Positions 25,225 to 35,210 of a DNA stretch of 64,000 bases are shown here, piece after piece. The DNA is from Ligula intestinalis (Eukaryota; Platyhelminthes; Cestoda; Diphyllobothriidea; Diphyllobothriidae). The stretch is from the NCBI GenBank assembly GCA_036362985.1, contig JAYGXS010000003.1, positions 63,012,319 to 63,076,318 on the forward strand. Direction: 5' to 3'. The first letter of the stretch is position 1, and each line of letters starts with the position of its first letter. A model generated the notes under the pieces. The model was not told the DNA's origin and ran no database searches. It saw nothing but the letters and a program-made list of their open reading frames with translations. Made by a program: the position numbers and the translations under genes.

Positions 25225-26190
25225 CAGAATTTGTGTAAAATGCCGACATGTGCGAAAAATTGACAGTCACTCGCTATTCAGCATTGAGAAAGGTTGTAAT
25301 ACTGACTATTGTGTGGCCTTATATCAAGAAATTTCAAGCCCTATAGGACGCCAGCTTTTCAATGAGTTTTCTTCTGACCATTTACAAAATTGTGTACTCT
25401 AAAATTTGACTGCTTAAGTAGTATGCATTTTTATCGTTGATTTTGACTGCCTCTATAAATTCAAATATATCGTGTGAAAAACGTGCACAAGAAAACTTCC
25501 TTGTACCTGTTTGGTTGAAAATGCCAACTTCATATAATTTGATTTTAAAGAATGGATATCTTTCGGTTTAAAATGTTCCTTAAATAACGAAAACTTTGGG
25601 ACCTACTGACTGCTACACGTGAATTCAATGTTTACAAACTGCGCGCTATATACATCCTGTTTAAGAAACAATACGTTTTTGTCTACGTATTGAGGAGAAA
25701 GACGCATAGTTTTTGCTAAAATGCCGCAGTTTACGTGGATCATACTGTACAGCATAAAGGAAGCATTAATAAATTGATGGATACGATGTTTTATGAATGC
25801 ACACCTCACAAATGTAAAAAAAGTTCATAGTTCGAAACTTTTGTAAAACCCAACGATACCTTTTCTTGAAGTATAAAATTTAGATAAGGCGTCATTGTCT
25901 ACCAAACGAATACAAAAATTATTTTTTCGTATATGTTTTACATAAAATATATTGAAATTTTTGAGGATGGCAGTCAAAATCAACGATCAAAAAGGTGTGC
26001 TACTTAAGTAGCCATTTTTACAGTATGTGATGCTTTTTAGTGGTCTAAAAAGGCTCGTTAAAAGGCCAGCGTCGTATGGTGACTGTAATATCTTGAGAAT
26101 AGGCTAAACAATAGTCAGTATTACAATCTTTCTCAATGCCGAATAGGGAGTGAGTATCAATCTTTCGCAAATTTCGGCACATTGCACGAA
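25225..26190. repeat. Foldback repeat G, copy 2 (imperfect palindrome, about 965 bp)
   Basis: The outer left end (ATGCCGACATGTGCGAAAAA, then TTGACAGTCACTCGC) is mirrored by the right end (GAGTGAGTATCAATC, then TTTCGCAAATTTCGGCA). Homology runs inward on both sides through the TAATACTGACTATTGT, TTAAGTAG and AAATATAT blocks. It matches copy 1 (4738-5690) in all four arms. Terminal bases are near GCTCAAAATTCGTG on the right side. No transposase is seen and the ORFs inside are short and unrecognised. Confidence 0.75.
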
Positions 26191-26699
26191 TTTTGAGCCG
26201 TACTGTTGAAGACCGGGCGGACACTAGCCATGCAGCGAATGCAGCAGCTGCATTTAAGGTTCTGCTTCAAGCCAAGACTGTGCGTCTTCCATTTTAACGG
26301 CACGGACGAGAAAACTATAAATGTGTACGCGGTTAAATTACACAATCCATCTGGCACTGTCGTAACAAGATTAGGTGAAGGCAATAATTTCATTCCAAGT
26401 TGATCAGCTAATGGCCTAGGTTGCGCAGCCGGAAGCAGGCTAGGTGATGAAAACTAAAACCAGTGTCCGCTTAGCGGCAAAACTTTCCATCCCACTCACA
26501 ATATGCCTATTCACGATCCCCAAAAACATTATACGGTGTTATTTTGCCTTTCCTGTTTTACAAGCGTTGACCGCGATCTTATAAAATCATCAGATCTATA
26601 AATCCACAGTGGCCTAGAGCATTTCACCACCAAAAAAGTCACAAAAATGAGTCAATTTTTCTTATTCGGAATGTCTTTTTATTTATTTCGGTGTCTTAT

Positions 26700-26935
26700 A
26701 GAACTAAAAAAGCTCTAAAGACAAGTCGATCGTCGTTGGTGAATAAAGGTAGATAATATTACCGGCAAGGCCAAGGGACACTGGAATGCCATTTCTGGCT
26801 TATTAACCCTCATCAGCCAGTCATTGCCAGACCAAAGTGGCGTCCTAACCGAACCTCGAACTCATGACCTCGTTAATCAACGTCAAATGCCCGAACCATC
26901 GAGTCGCGAGCTCGTTGTCTTGGTTTGTCTTTGCC
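26700..26935 (-). repeat. tRNA-like SINE, family 2, copy 1
   Basis: The minus strand reads GACTCGATGGTTCGGGC (A-box-like) and, about 40 nt later, GAGTTCGAGGTTC (B-box-like), the spacing of an internal Pol III promoter. A tail with TGGCCTTGCCGG is shared with the copy at 39945-40140. It is not a functional tRNA because the arms do not pair properly. Confidence 0.5.
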
Positions 26936-27129
26936 GGTTATATTGTCTGCCTATACTACCTGCTGTTACGGCTGTCAGGGCCTCTGTCCAGACCTGATGA
27001 ATATCGTAAGGCTTTGGACGGACGATCACCAGTGACTTGCTGACTATGTACACCGTGTAGAGGACAGTGACCTAGGCGTAGTGCAGTTTTTAATTATAGC
27101 AGATCTTTAGAGCATCAATTGCAGTATTA

Positions 27130-27400
27130 TTAAGTTGGTTTGGCAGATTTGCTTAATTTGAGTTGACCCAAGTGTGAAAAACTCTAGGCGTTTGGCGGGA
27201 TTTGAACCCGCGCATCAGAGAAAGCCTTTGCCGGAGGCTAATGCTCTACCGCTAAGCTACAAACGCCCGCTTCACGCCATGAGTTTAATCACACTTGGAT
27301 CGATATTACCCGCTCATTTTTTCGCTCATATGGAATCCACCAATACGGGAGAAAGTTGACTGCCCAAGCAGGATTTCCTAAGCTTACGTCTAGAAAGTCA
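27130..27400 (-). repeat. tRNA-like SINE, family 1, copy 1
   Basis: The tRNA-like part (27187-27267, minus strand) has matching ends GCGTTTG/CAAACGC, an A box TAGCTTAGCGG, a perfect T arm GCGGG/CCCGC with B box GGTTCAAATCC, and a weak anticodon arm with too many bases, so it is not a working tRNA. Upstream, on the minus strand, lie GGAAATCCTGC, GGTGGATTCCATATGAG, GAGCGGGTAA and CGATCCAAG, all shared in order with the copy at 40330-40660. Confidence 0.65.
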
Positions 27401-27468
27401 TATGTGGGGGATGACGCAGGTATCACCCAGGCTGGAATAATAGAGCTCTATGATATATATATTCTTGC

Positions 27469-27620
27469 ATCGCGTTCATCATCTCCCACAGGTAAGGAAG
27501 AAGTAGAAGAGGGGGTGTGTTCATGGACCAAATTATATTTGAACTGACGTTTGGAAAACCTTCTCTCTCTCATCGTCAGAGTTTAGTGGTAGTTGACTCA
27601 GGTGGTCTTGAGTTGGATAT
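27469..27620 (-). mobile_element. PLE-B end fragment
   Basis: It matches the PLE-B terminal arm: CGCGTTCATCATCTCCCA, ATTATATTTGAACTGACG, then TCATCGTCAGAG. On the minus strand the motif is CTGACGA, spacer, CAAA, CGTC, with the first G of GAAA lost, so it is probably inactive. It abuts the SINE copy at 27130-27400. Confidence 0.75.
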
Positions 27621-29841
27621 GGCCTTCAACGGGATCAGTCTTTACCTCCCAATCGTAAGAGGGGAAAGTTTGTGAATACCACGGGTAAGTTCGCCACGGG
27701 GAAAGCGCTTTTGATCGCAGTGTTAAGGTATCGTTTTAGAATACGACATCAAAAAATACTGAGTCCCAATTTAACTATAATTTGACTTAAACACTGATTA
27801 CAGTGATAGATTTGCGATCGACAGAGCACAGGTTCGATCTTCTGGGGTTGCTGACCTGGACTTCTGTGTGGCTACTTCCGGAGATGTAGATCAAGCCCGA
27901 AGGCATAACAAGATGAGATGGTTTATAACGGGATCCAGTAGCTTATTCTACCATAACTAATTGGCAGACCACAGTGCAACGGTAAATGTATTCGAGCAGA
28001 AAATAGTGATTATAATTCCCTTTTCGACATTTACGCCAACAAGATTGACAGCTACATGTGTCTCTAAGCCACAGGAATAAGAATTCCTCTTACGCCGATG
28101 GATTAACGCGAAGTTTTTCGAAAATTCTGGTTAGAACGAGAGTCGAGGCTATAGCTAAAGTCGAGCTAAGCTTTATGATCGGTAATATGGTGTTCGAGTT
28201 AATTCTAGGGTCAAAGTTCAGGTTAGTATAAAGTATAATTTGGGGTTTAGGGTTAAAGGTGGGCAAAGATAAATTGCTATTGCAAGGCTTGGGACACCGG
28301 ACTAATTAAGGCCCGGTCAACTTTATGAAGTGTTATTATTCTCGTACCCTATTGACTTTCTGTTTAATGAATATCGAAGTACTGTTTTGGACAATGTCTT
28401 TTGCCAACTGATGTTGCTGCTGGCATCATGAGGAGGACAAGCCCAACTGCTCTGGTAACTGCCTATCCACATATTTTTCCTGTTAGTATATGGCAGTGCC
28501 AGGTTTACGCTTTGCTCCATATCGAAAGTTACTTTGAATTAGTCACTCTCTTCATAAAATATAGTTTCCATAAGTGGTCACTGAGAAGCAACTCGACTCT
28601 TCTAGCATAACTTGAATAACAGAATATATTATTTGTGAAATAAATGCATAGTGTGCCTTGACTAATCAGACATATATTAGTTAATAATTATTGTAAGGAA
28701 TCGGCTGTACCGCCCCCGGTAGAAAAAGTTGTCATCAAACTTCGCCTCCATTAGAAAGAAAAGTTTACAGCCTGATGTGAATTAAACATTCAGTAAAACA
28801 ACCAGGCGCTCAAAACCTATTTCGGTCTTTGTCCGAAGCAATCGCATATTTCCGACTTTGCTTAAGTAGTCTCACGGTTTAAAGCACGGTCAAAGGGACC
28901 CGTTTTCCAGTTGGTTTCCAGAGAAAGCAACATACTTAAAAATGGTCTGGAGAGGAGAGCAGAAAATTAGCGCAACTGAGACAATTTTCTCCTCAATAAC
29001 TTACCCTCACCAGGGAAGAGAAAAGCACAGTTAGAGCCCACAGAGACCTCATAATGAAACGGTTAAAACGCAAAACTTTTAAAAGAAAAACATAAGCGGT
29101 CAACCATTGTCTTTCATGCATAACAGACCACTTGTAAACGCTTCAGTTGAAGACTAATACATTGGATTCACTCCGAGGAACCAATTGTGCTGGGTAAAAA
29201 CAAGTTAATGAATTGTCTCCGTCTAAAACAGGTCTGTCATTATATTATCTGTTATAGCGACCACTCAAGAGCTAATACTGTTACAAAACATGGACGAATA
29301 CAAAGCAACTGTGCTCTAAAAAATCGTTCGATTGCTTTTATCCTTCTCAAGAGGCATTTAATTCGCAAGACACGTGTCCCGACCTCATTGTTGTTAAATG
29401 TACGTAAATGGAAAACGTCCCCATTATTCGAACCCGATATCGACCTGATTATGACTGATAAAGTATTTTCACTTTAACTAGACAACTAATAGCTGAATGA
29501 ATAATTTGACTAAAACACACACGTTGAGTAATCTCCAGCTTTTGGTGTTTCAAATAAACAAGACTGGCAATTGCAGCAGGAAGACAACCCTTCGCATTCA
29601 CTTGACAAATACTTTAAATGAGTGACCGATTATTTGCATCATTGCTTCTGCCTGTAAGATTGTCTGTTAATTTTACTTTTGCATTTTTACACCACCAAAA
29701 GTGTGGATTCAGCCGGAAGTAAGGGGAGGCCATATCTCTTGTAGGGTTGATGACCGAGATTAACAAGGTGTTTATCTTTCCTAGCTTATCTTGTGGCCGC
29801 ATGCGTCTGGTTAGCCAAATAAATGCATTGAAAAGTAGGAA

Positions 29842-30262
29842 ATGACTCTTTCGCTGAGACAGTGTGTTTATTCGCCTGACGTTTCGAAATCCGTCGCGGA
29901 TTCATTATCAGAGATAAACTCACAGAACAGTAGCAAAAACAGTTTGTTTTGCCGTAAAATTAAAACGAACAGAAAAATTGATGAATGCCTTGAGTGTGCG
30001 CTGATTCGTTGCGTCCTGTATCGGTTTTTATGTACGTTTAAATTTTACGGCAAAAGCCTGTGTACTTAAAAACAATTTCTGCAACTGTTCTTTGAGTATG
30101 TCCCTGATGATGAAGTCGCGACGGATTTCGAAATGTCAGGCGAATATAAAATATTTTCCCAGCGAGTGAGTCGTCTTCTACTTCTCAATTACTTCCTGGG
30201 ACTAGCATGTTCGCTTGTATCAGCAAAGAAGTGAATGCCACCCACTGCACCTAATTCCATCT
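29842..30262. mobile_element. PLE-D foldback: non-coding, inverted hammerhead-like ends
   Basis: The left arm (29842-29945, minus) and right arm (30080-30173, plus) are inverted copies of about 95-105 bp. An inner inverted pair, TTTGCCGTAAAATT and AATTTTACGGCAAA, makes the whole unit fold back. Each arm carries the D-type motif. The plus copy reads CTGATGA (30104-30110), GAAA (30130-30133), TGTC. The minus copy reads CTGATAA (29905-29911 complement), GAAA, CGTC. The 3' flank to about 30262 (CTTCCTGGGACTAGCATGTTCGC) recurs at 58.7 kb. No protein is encoded. Confidence 0.75.
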
Positions 30263-31327
30263 CAACTGGAATTCGTTTGGACGTTTCGTTAGCTTATCAA
30301 TAGGTAGCAAGAATTAGGTTGACCCACTATTAATCCATTAACTCCTTTCTTCCCTAAATATCCAGTTTGCGCGTTTCATGCTAATACAGTGCTTCAACAG
30401 ATGTCACAAAAAAATGCACAGTCTAACAGCATAGGTCGTTCTTCCTTCGCAATTAAGGTTGGATGTAATAACTTCCTCTGATAATGATCGTTCTAAAAAC
30501 TTCTGACAACATAATATGTGATTCCCTTGCATACGTTGATGTGTATATGTGTGACATTTTTAGACTTAGAATCAGTGACGGCGATCATTGCGTCCACAGT
30601 TCCGGTCTAGTTGTTTTAATCTTTTGTTATGCGATGATATCTCTGGAACCATTGCATATGCCAAGTTCGAAGAAAGTAGGTTCTCGACTATCCATCATTT
30701 GACCAGTACAATAATATAAAATAGGCTAAACCAGGATGCAAAAATTGAAACCGTTTTTGTATAGCAGTCTTTGAGGAGAGGGTTGAGGATGTTGAGACAT
30801 CAAAGGAACCATGGATACTTGCAGTGGTGTTTTCAGGGGCGTGGCGAGGAAAAAACAGGAAAAAAGGATTGAGTGCTACAACGGAACGTTATGGATGATT
30901 TAAAATGCTTGTTTGAAGTCCACCCAGTGACCGTTGTTAACCAAACTGGTCACAATAGCGTTAGGCATGAAATACTCCAGGTCTTGAATCAAACAAGCAT
31001 GATAGTATTTTTCTATCAGTTTTGGCAGGTATCTAGTCGTTCGATCAATGTAACCTACCTTACAGAAGTAGTTGACGACACATTGAGCAAGTCCGGAAAT
31101 GCAGCCTGTCTCTTTCTTCCGTGCATATAAGCGGAGTGCTTGAGAAAAGAGGTTTAATCTTGGCAGCTGAATTTATGCACGCTATAACAGAGTCTAAGCA
31201 AAAGGTAAAGTTCGCTGACTATCTGTCAGCGAAACGGCAATGTGACAGGTAGCTTTCCTTCAGTCATCAACACGTACGTTTATAACGGACACTAATCCGT
31301 ATATACTGAAAATGTGGCATTCCAAGC

Positions 31328-31351
31328 AATATATATATATACATATATATA
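31328..31351. repeat. TA-rich simple repeat
   Basis: An alternating TA run, self-complementary around ACATATATATATGT. Confidence 0.8.
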
Positions 31352-31379
31352 TGTTGTTAACGGTAAAGTCCTTTATGAA

Positions 31380-31450
31380 GAAATATTGTTTATTGTGTGA
31401 ATTTCTGAGTCTGGTTCTCCAATTCGTCATCAGAGTGTTGCAAAAACAGC
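31380..31450 (-). mobile_element. Possible degenerate PLE-type end
   Basis: On the minus strand CTGATGACGAATTGG is followed by GAAATTC and ACACAATAAAC. The order of core elements and the AATAAA-like tail resemble the other PLE ends, but CGTC is missing and no coding remains lie nearby. Confidence 0.3.
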
Positions 31451-32145
31451 TTACTCGAAACGATGATTAACACAAGGTTCTACGATAGGTCAGCGTGTGG
31501 GAAGAAAATCTTCATCCGTATATCTCGTGATGAACAGATTGAAGGACCATTTTGCCGTGTTTCTAATAAGGATGAGCTTTCTTTCTGCGTATGTGGACTA
31601 AAAATTCTGCTAGATTGGTAAGTAAGCAAGCTAAATAATCGTCGTTTTTTGGCTTAGAGGCTCAAAAGTGCAGCAGATCGTGCTGTGCTCTGTCCATGTT
31701 TGTTTGCAAAATACACTTTTAAGAACTGTTTCACCGTACGTTCTACTTGGTAAGCTGTCCGAAAAGTAAGACGCTCTCCCACCTTGTTTCCAAAAAGTGG
31801 ATTATACCCCAATAAGCCTAACCTGCCTTGTCTGGGAGGGTGTCCAAGCCCAGTTCCTCCGATGATATAAAAAACGTCAGAAACATATGAAGCAGAGGAA
31901 TCAAGGTACTTTTTGGAGCAAATATGAGCTGAGTTTTCCCATTTTTCATACGAATACAACAGCTATTAGGGGATCAAACAATGGTAAGTTTCTCTTTCGT
32001 TGATCTGATGGCGAAATGGGTCATTGAAGCTGACATATTTCAACATCCTTACCCATCTCTTCGTTAAATTAAGGTACCAAAATGATTCTCAAAATCGTTT
32101 TATCAACATTAAGAAATGGTTTCTGATCTTACTGTGTGTTTTCAG

Positions 32146-32352
32146 GAAGTCTTACTCTACCTGTTGGACCATCTAAAACGGATCACAAGCAAGTCAATGG
32201 TGAATAAGATGAACTCACACAATTTGGCCGTCTGCCTGGCACCCGTTCTTCTCCATCCCTCACCGGAGGCCGCGAAGGACATGGAGCCTTCGCTGATTGA
32301 GTCAAGGAAGATGGTCAGCATTCTTGAATGCATCCTCGATATCTGGCCCTGA
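32146..32352 (+). CDS. SYDE: SYDE/syd-1-type RhoGAP, terminal exon (end of GAP domain and stop)
   Basis: The acceptor is a T-rich tract ending TTTTCAG, and the exon begins in phase 0, as the donor at 19176 requires. It reads EVLLYLLDHLKRI, then NKMNSHNLAVCLAPVLL, the conserved RhoGAP helix in which N221 (window numbering) is the invariant Asn of the GTPase-binding face. It ends ILECILDIWP followed by TGA (32350-32352). The joined coding length is 424+161+207 = 792 bases, exactly 264 codons including the stop, which is strong support for the three-exon model. The protein ends right after the GAP domain, so there is little or no C-terminal tail, although alternative 3' splicing cannot be excluded. 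I found no clear AATAAA on the plus strand before the PLE at 32720. Confidence 0.92.
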   Translation, partial: EVLLYLLDHLKRITSKSMVNKMNSHNLAVCLAPVLLHPSPEAAKDMEPSLIESRKMVSILECILDIWP

Positions 32353-32905
32353 GAAGCCTTGCCTCAACTATACCCAAACCAATTCTGTCCCCCGCCCGCC
32401 ATAATGGCCCCTCCCCCATCTCCTAACCCCCTTTCAGATGAAGTCCAGTCCCACAACCAAAAAGACTCTTATGTCCGACTGCTGTGGCAGATTCCTTCAT
32501 TATCGCACCCTGAAATTACTTCCGGATCAATAACCCACATGCACATTCTTTCTCAAAGTGGAAAATTATTCTACTGGCTGGCCGGTAGCGCTTTGACCTG
32601 TGTTCGTCAATCCATCACAAGTGAGTCTACACATTTATAACGAATTCATACTATTTATTTGTAATGGTCGGCTAGTTCTATTTATCGTTTGCTGTTTGAC
32701 TAATTGACAGTCTTAAAAATTGCCAAGAGTAGCGAATATTCGAGTTTCAGGAAGCAGTTCAGAAGACGAAGATGCGATCACTGGCACATGATTTTTATTT
32801 GCCTGACGTTTTTGCTTCCGTCGGGAATCCTTTGCTATAGGTCATCGTAAACAGGTCTGAGACAAGCGCAGATAAGAGGTGACACATGCACAGATTGCAC
32901 GGTAT

Positions 32906-33679
32906 TTATAGTTCACAGTGGTCACCCGCATGCGTACTATAATTATCAGTTCTTGTAGCCATCGCTTGAGGTCTTAATTGGTCCGGTGATTGCTCATTAA
33001 TTGCAACAGCGTTCTTGTCCGCGTCGGATGCGTGTTTGGTAATTGCGCGACAATTATGCCCGCTGTCGTCAGAGTTGTTGTTGCACCCAGTCCTTCCCAC
33101 GTCACTGATTCTCTTGCTCAGGAAATGTCTCAGTACACCGTAGAGGAACGCCAAATCGTTGCGCTTGATGATGGACTGGGGGCCTGAGAACCATGACTCG
33201 AGCAGCTCGCGGCTCACGCGGTTGTCCCCTCTTGCGAGGAATTTAGCCTCGTCAAACTTAAAAATATGGCCAGGTCCCGTTAAGTGAGCTGCAACCTGGG
33301 AGTTGGCGTCTTTCTTCCTCATCGACGCTGCATGCTCAGCCATTCGCGTCTGGAGTAATCTTCCAATTTCTCCGACGTAGTTGCTTTGTCCACAACTACA
33401 CCAGATCCGGTAAACGACTCCAGCTGTTTCCTGCCGTGGCAGTGGGTCTCTCGGCCTCATGACCCGGAGCCTGATGGTTGCTTCCGGCCTGTGTGCAACT
33501 CCAACTCCAAGTGGGGTGAGTAGACGGCTGACCGTTTCCGATGCATTCTTCACATATGAAAGTGCTCGCCAAATGTTTGGACCAGCTGGACTTGGCTTCT
33601 TCTTTCTTTTGCGTATGCACTGGTTGACAAAATTGTGCGGGTAACCATTCGCTCTCAGTACCCTTCGAACATAATGCAA
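32906..33679 (-). CDS. PLE-C connector and GIY-YIG endonuclease, open frame
   Basis: This 257-codon frame is the same frame as the RT palm above, separated only by a TGA at 33707-33709. It contains the connector VSRLLTPLGVGVAHRPEATIR, a Cys-pair region (VVYRIWCSCGQSNYVGE) that forms the GIY-YIG core with the zinc-like CSC, LLQTRMAEHAASM, and the downstream helix AAHLTGPGHIFKFDEAK. The last 60 residues are low-conservation tail. The intact protein would be the endonuclease end of an RT-EN fusion; separated by the stop it is unlikely to act alone. The start Met is only the first after the TGA. Confidence 0.85.
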   Translation of the reverse strand: MHYVRRVLRANGYPHNFVNQCIRKRKKKPSPAGPNIWRALSYVKNASETVSRLLTPLGVGVAHRPEATIRLRVMRPRDPLPRQETAGVVYRIWCSCGQSNYVGEIGRLLQTRMAEHAASMRKKDANSQVAAHLTGPGHIFKFDEAKFLARGDNRVSRELLESWFSGPQSIIKRNDLAFLYGVLRHFLSKRISDVGRTGCNNNSDDSGHNCRAITKHASDADKNAVAINEQSPDQLRPQAMATRTDNYSTHAGDHCEL

Positions 33680-33706
33680 TTCAGCAATTTTGTCTTCCGC
33701 TTCGTT

Positions 33707-35210
33707 TCAATGCCTCTCGACGCGCCGGAATAGCGCTCTTGCGCAGCTGCGTTTTTGACCGATTCGGTGGTTGCTGTTGTAGTTCAGGACTGGCATAGTG
33801 TTGGTTTCTTTCACAAAAACTTTAGTCTTTAGGCCACCATCGTTTTTGCGGCTAACGAGGACATCCAGGAAGGCCAGTTGGTTGTTTTCTTCTTCCTCTA
33901 TCGTATGTTGAATGTCCGGGAAGACAGCGTTTAGGCATTCCTTAAATGTCAGCACCTGATCCCGCTCAATAACGACGAAGGTGTCGTCCACATACCGAGC
34001 CCAGAGTTTCGGTCTGTGGTGTCAGAAAACTAGCGACTCCAGCCTTTGCAGGATCGCCTCTGCTATGGGTCCGGAAATAGGCAAGCCCATAGGCGTGCCT
34101 TTCACCTGCTCGTAGATAGTTCCTTTGAAGGTAAAGTACGTCTTCAGGCAGAACTTTAGGATCTGGAGGATTTGACCGTGCCCGAGGCGATACTCCGTTT
34201 CATCATCTTTCTCTCGTAGGAGTAGTTGGATAGTCTCGACGGCCAGGTCCTGTGGAAAAGAAGTACAATGGGATGTGACATCAAAGGAAATCATGATATT
34301 ATTTGGCTGGAGGCTGACCCCTTTCAGTTTCTCCAAGAATTGTGTTGCCGACCTGACTGTTGTGTCTGAATCAGCGGTCAATAATTTGAGCCGTCGGAAC
34401 AGCCACTTCGCCAGTCCGTAGGTTGGAGTTCCTTTGAAAGATACGATTGGCTGGAGCGGTACGCCTCTTTGTGCACCTTGGGAAGACCGTAGAAGCGGGC
34501 CAGGGCCGTTTCTTGCGCTCTCGCCATGCGTCGGTCGATTGGTGATATTGCACCTAAGTTCTCCATTGCCAACAGCGTTGTGTTGATCTCGCGTGTCAGC
34601 GTTTTCATGGGGTTGGATTTGCACGGAGCGTAGGACTGACGATCGTCCAACAAAGTTTGAGCTTTGTGAATGTAGTCTGCCCTGTCCAATACGACAGTTG
34701 ACCGCCCCTTGTCCGCCGGCACGATATCGAGGTCATTGTCGGCTCTGAGTTCTTTAAGTGCCTTACGTTCGACCTTAGAGAGAACGTCGCGTGGTTGATG
34801 TGCCATGAGGAGGGACGACATCTGATGACGTATGAGGTTTTTCGTTTCATCCATTGCTTCTGTTTGGCTCATAATTGATTCTACAGCAGCAACCACGTTG
34901 GCAGATCTGGCATCAGCTGTGTTGAATGAGGCTGCATGCCTTAACACCTGCATTTGCTTTCCGTCAGCTTTTTGGATGACAGGTTGTGCACCAGTTTGGC
35001 ATTTTTGGATGAATTTGGAAGAGGTAGCTTGCGAAACTTAATTTCAAGTGCTGCCTCCGGCTTCACTTTGTGGTCTCGAGCTCTTTTGGCCACCCTCTGC
35101 TGGAGCAGTTTAGTACCATTCTCACCCATAAACTCAAAGCACTTCTCCTTCTCTTCGCTGATTCTCTGACAGTACTTGCGAAGCCTCGCGTGACAGTCTT
35201 GAAGGATCAC
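33707..35210 (-). pseudogene. PLE-C reverse transcriptase, two frameshifts and one stop
   Basis: In translation order: a basic coiled N-terminus (EEKEKCFEFMGENG), LPLPNSSKNAKLVHNLSSK, a frameshift near 34952, then NDLDIVPADKGRSTVVLDR and FYGLPKVHKE, all typical of PLE RTs. A second frameshift near 34465 is followed by PIVSFKGTPTYGLAKWL, motif A (MISFDVTS), motif B (QVKGTPMGLPISGPIAEAI), an in-frame TGA at 34022-34024, and motif C ARYVDDTFVVIE with both catalytic Asp residues. It ends FLDVLVSRKNDGG and LNYNSNHRIGQKRS. All RT motifs are recognisable, so the copy is fairly young. PLE RTs are related to telomerase RTs. Confidence 0.88.

Larger units (their letters stand above)
19177..32145 (+). 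other. Intron 2 of the RhoGAP gene (12,969 bp)
   Basis: The intron has GT at 19177-19178 and AG at 32144-32145 and is phase 0. It contains D-type PLE ends near 20.6-21.0 kb, foldback G copy 2, two tRNA-like SINEs, a PLE-B end at 27469-27620 and the D foldback at 29842-30262. I see nothing I can name in 19177-20630, 21000-25220, 27630-29840 and 30270-32145, apart from a TA-rich simple repeat near 31328-31351 and a doubtful PLE-like end at 31380-31450. Confidence 0.85.

Noticed and set aside
27187..27267. Possible tRNA gene on the minus strand
   Set aside because: Acceptor and T arms are good, but there are about eight extra bases in the anticodon and variable region and U33 is not conserved; it is part of a dispersed SINE-like repeat shared with 40537-40616.
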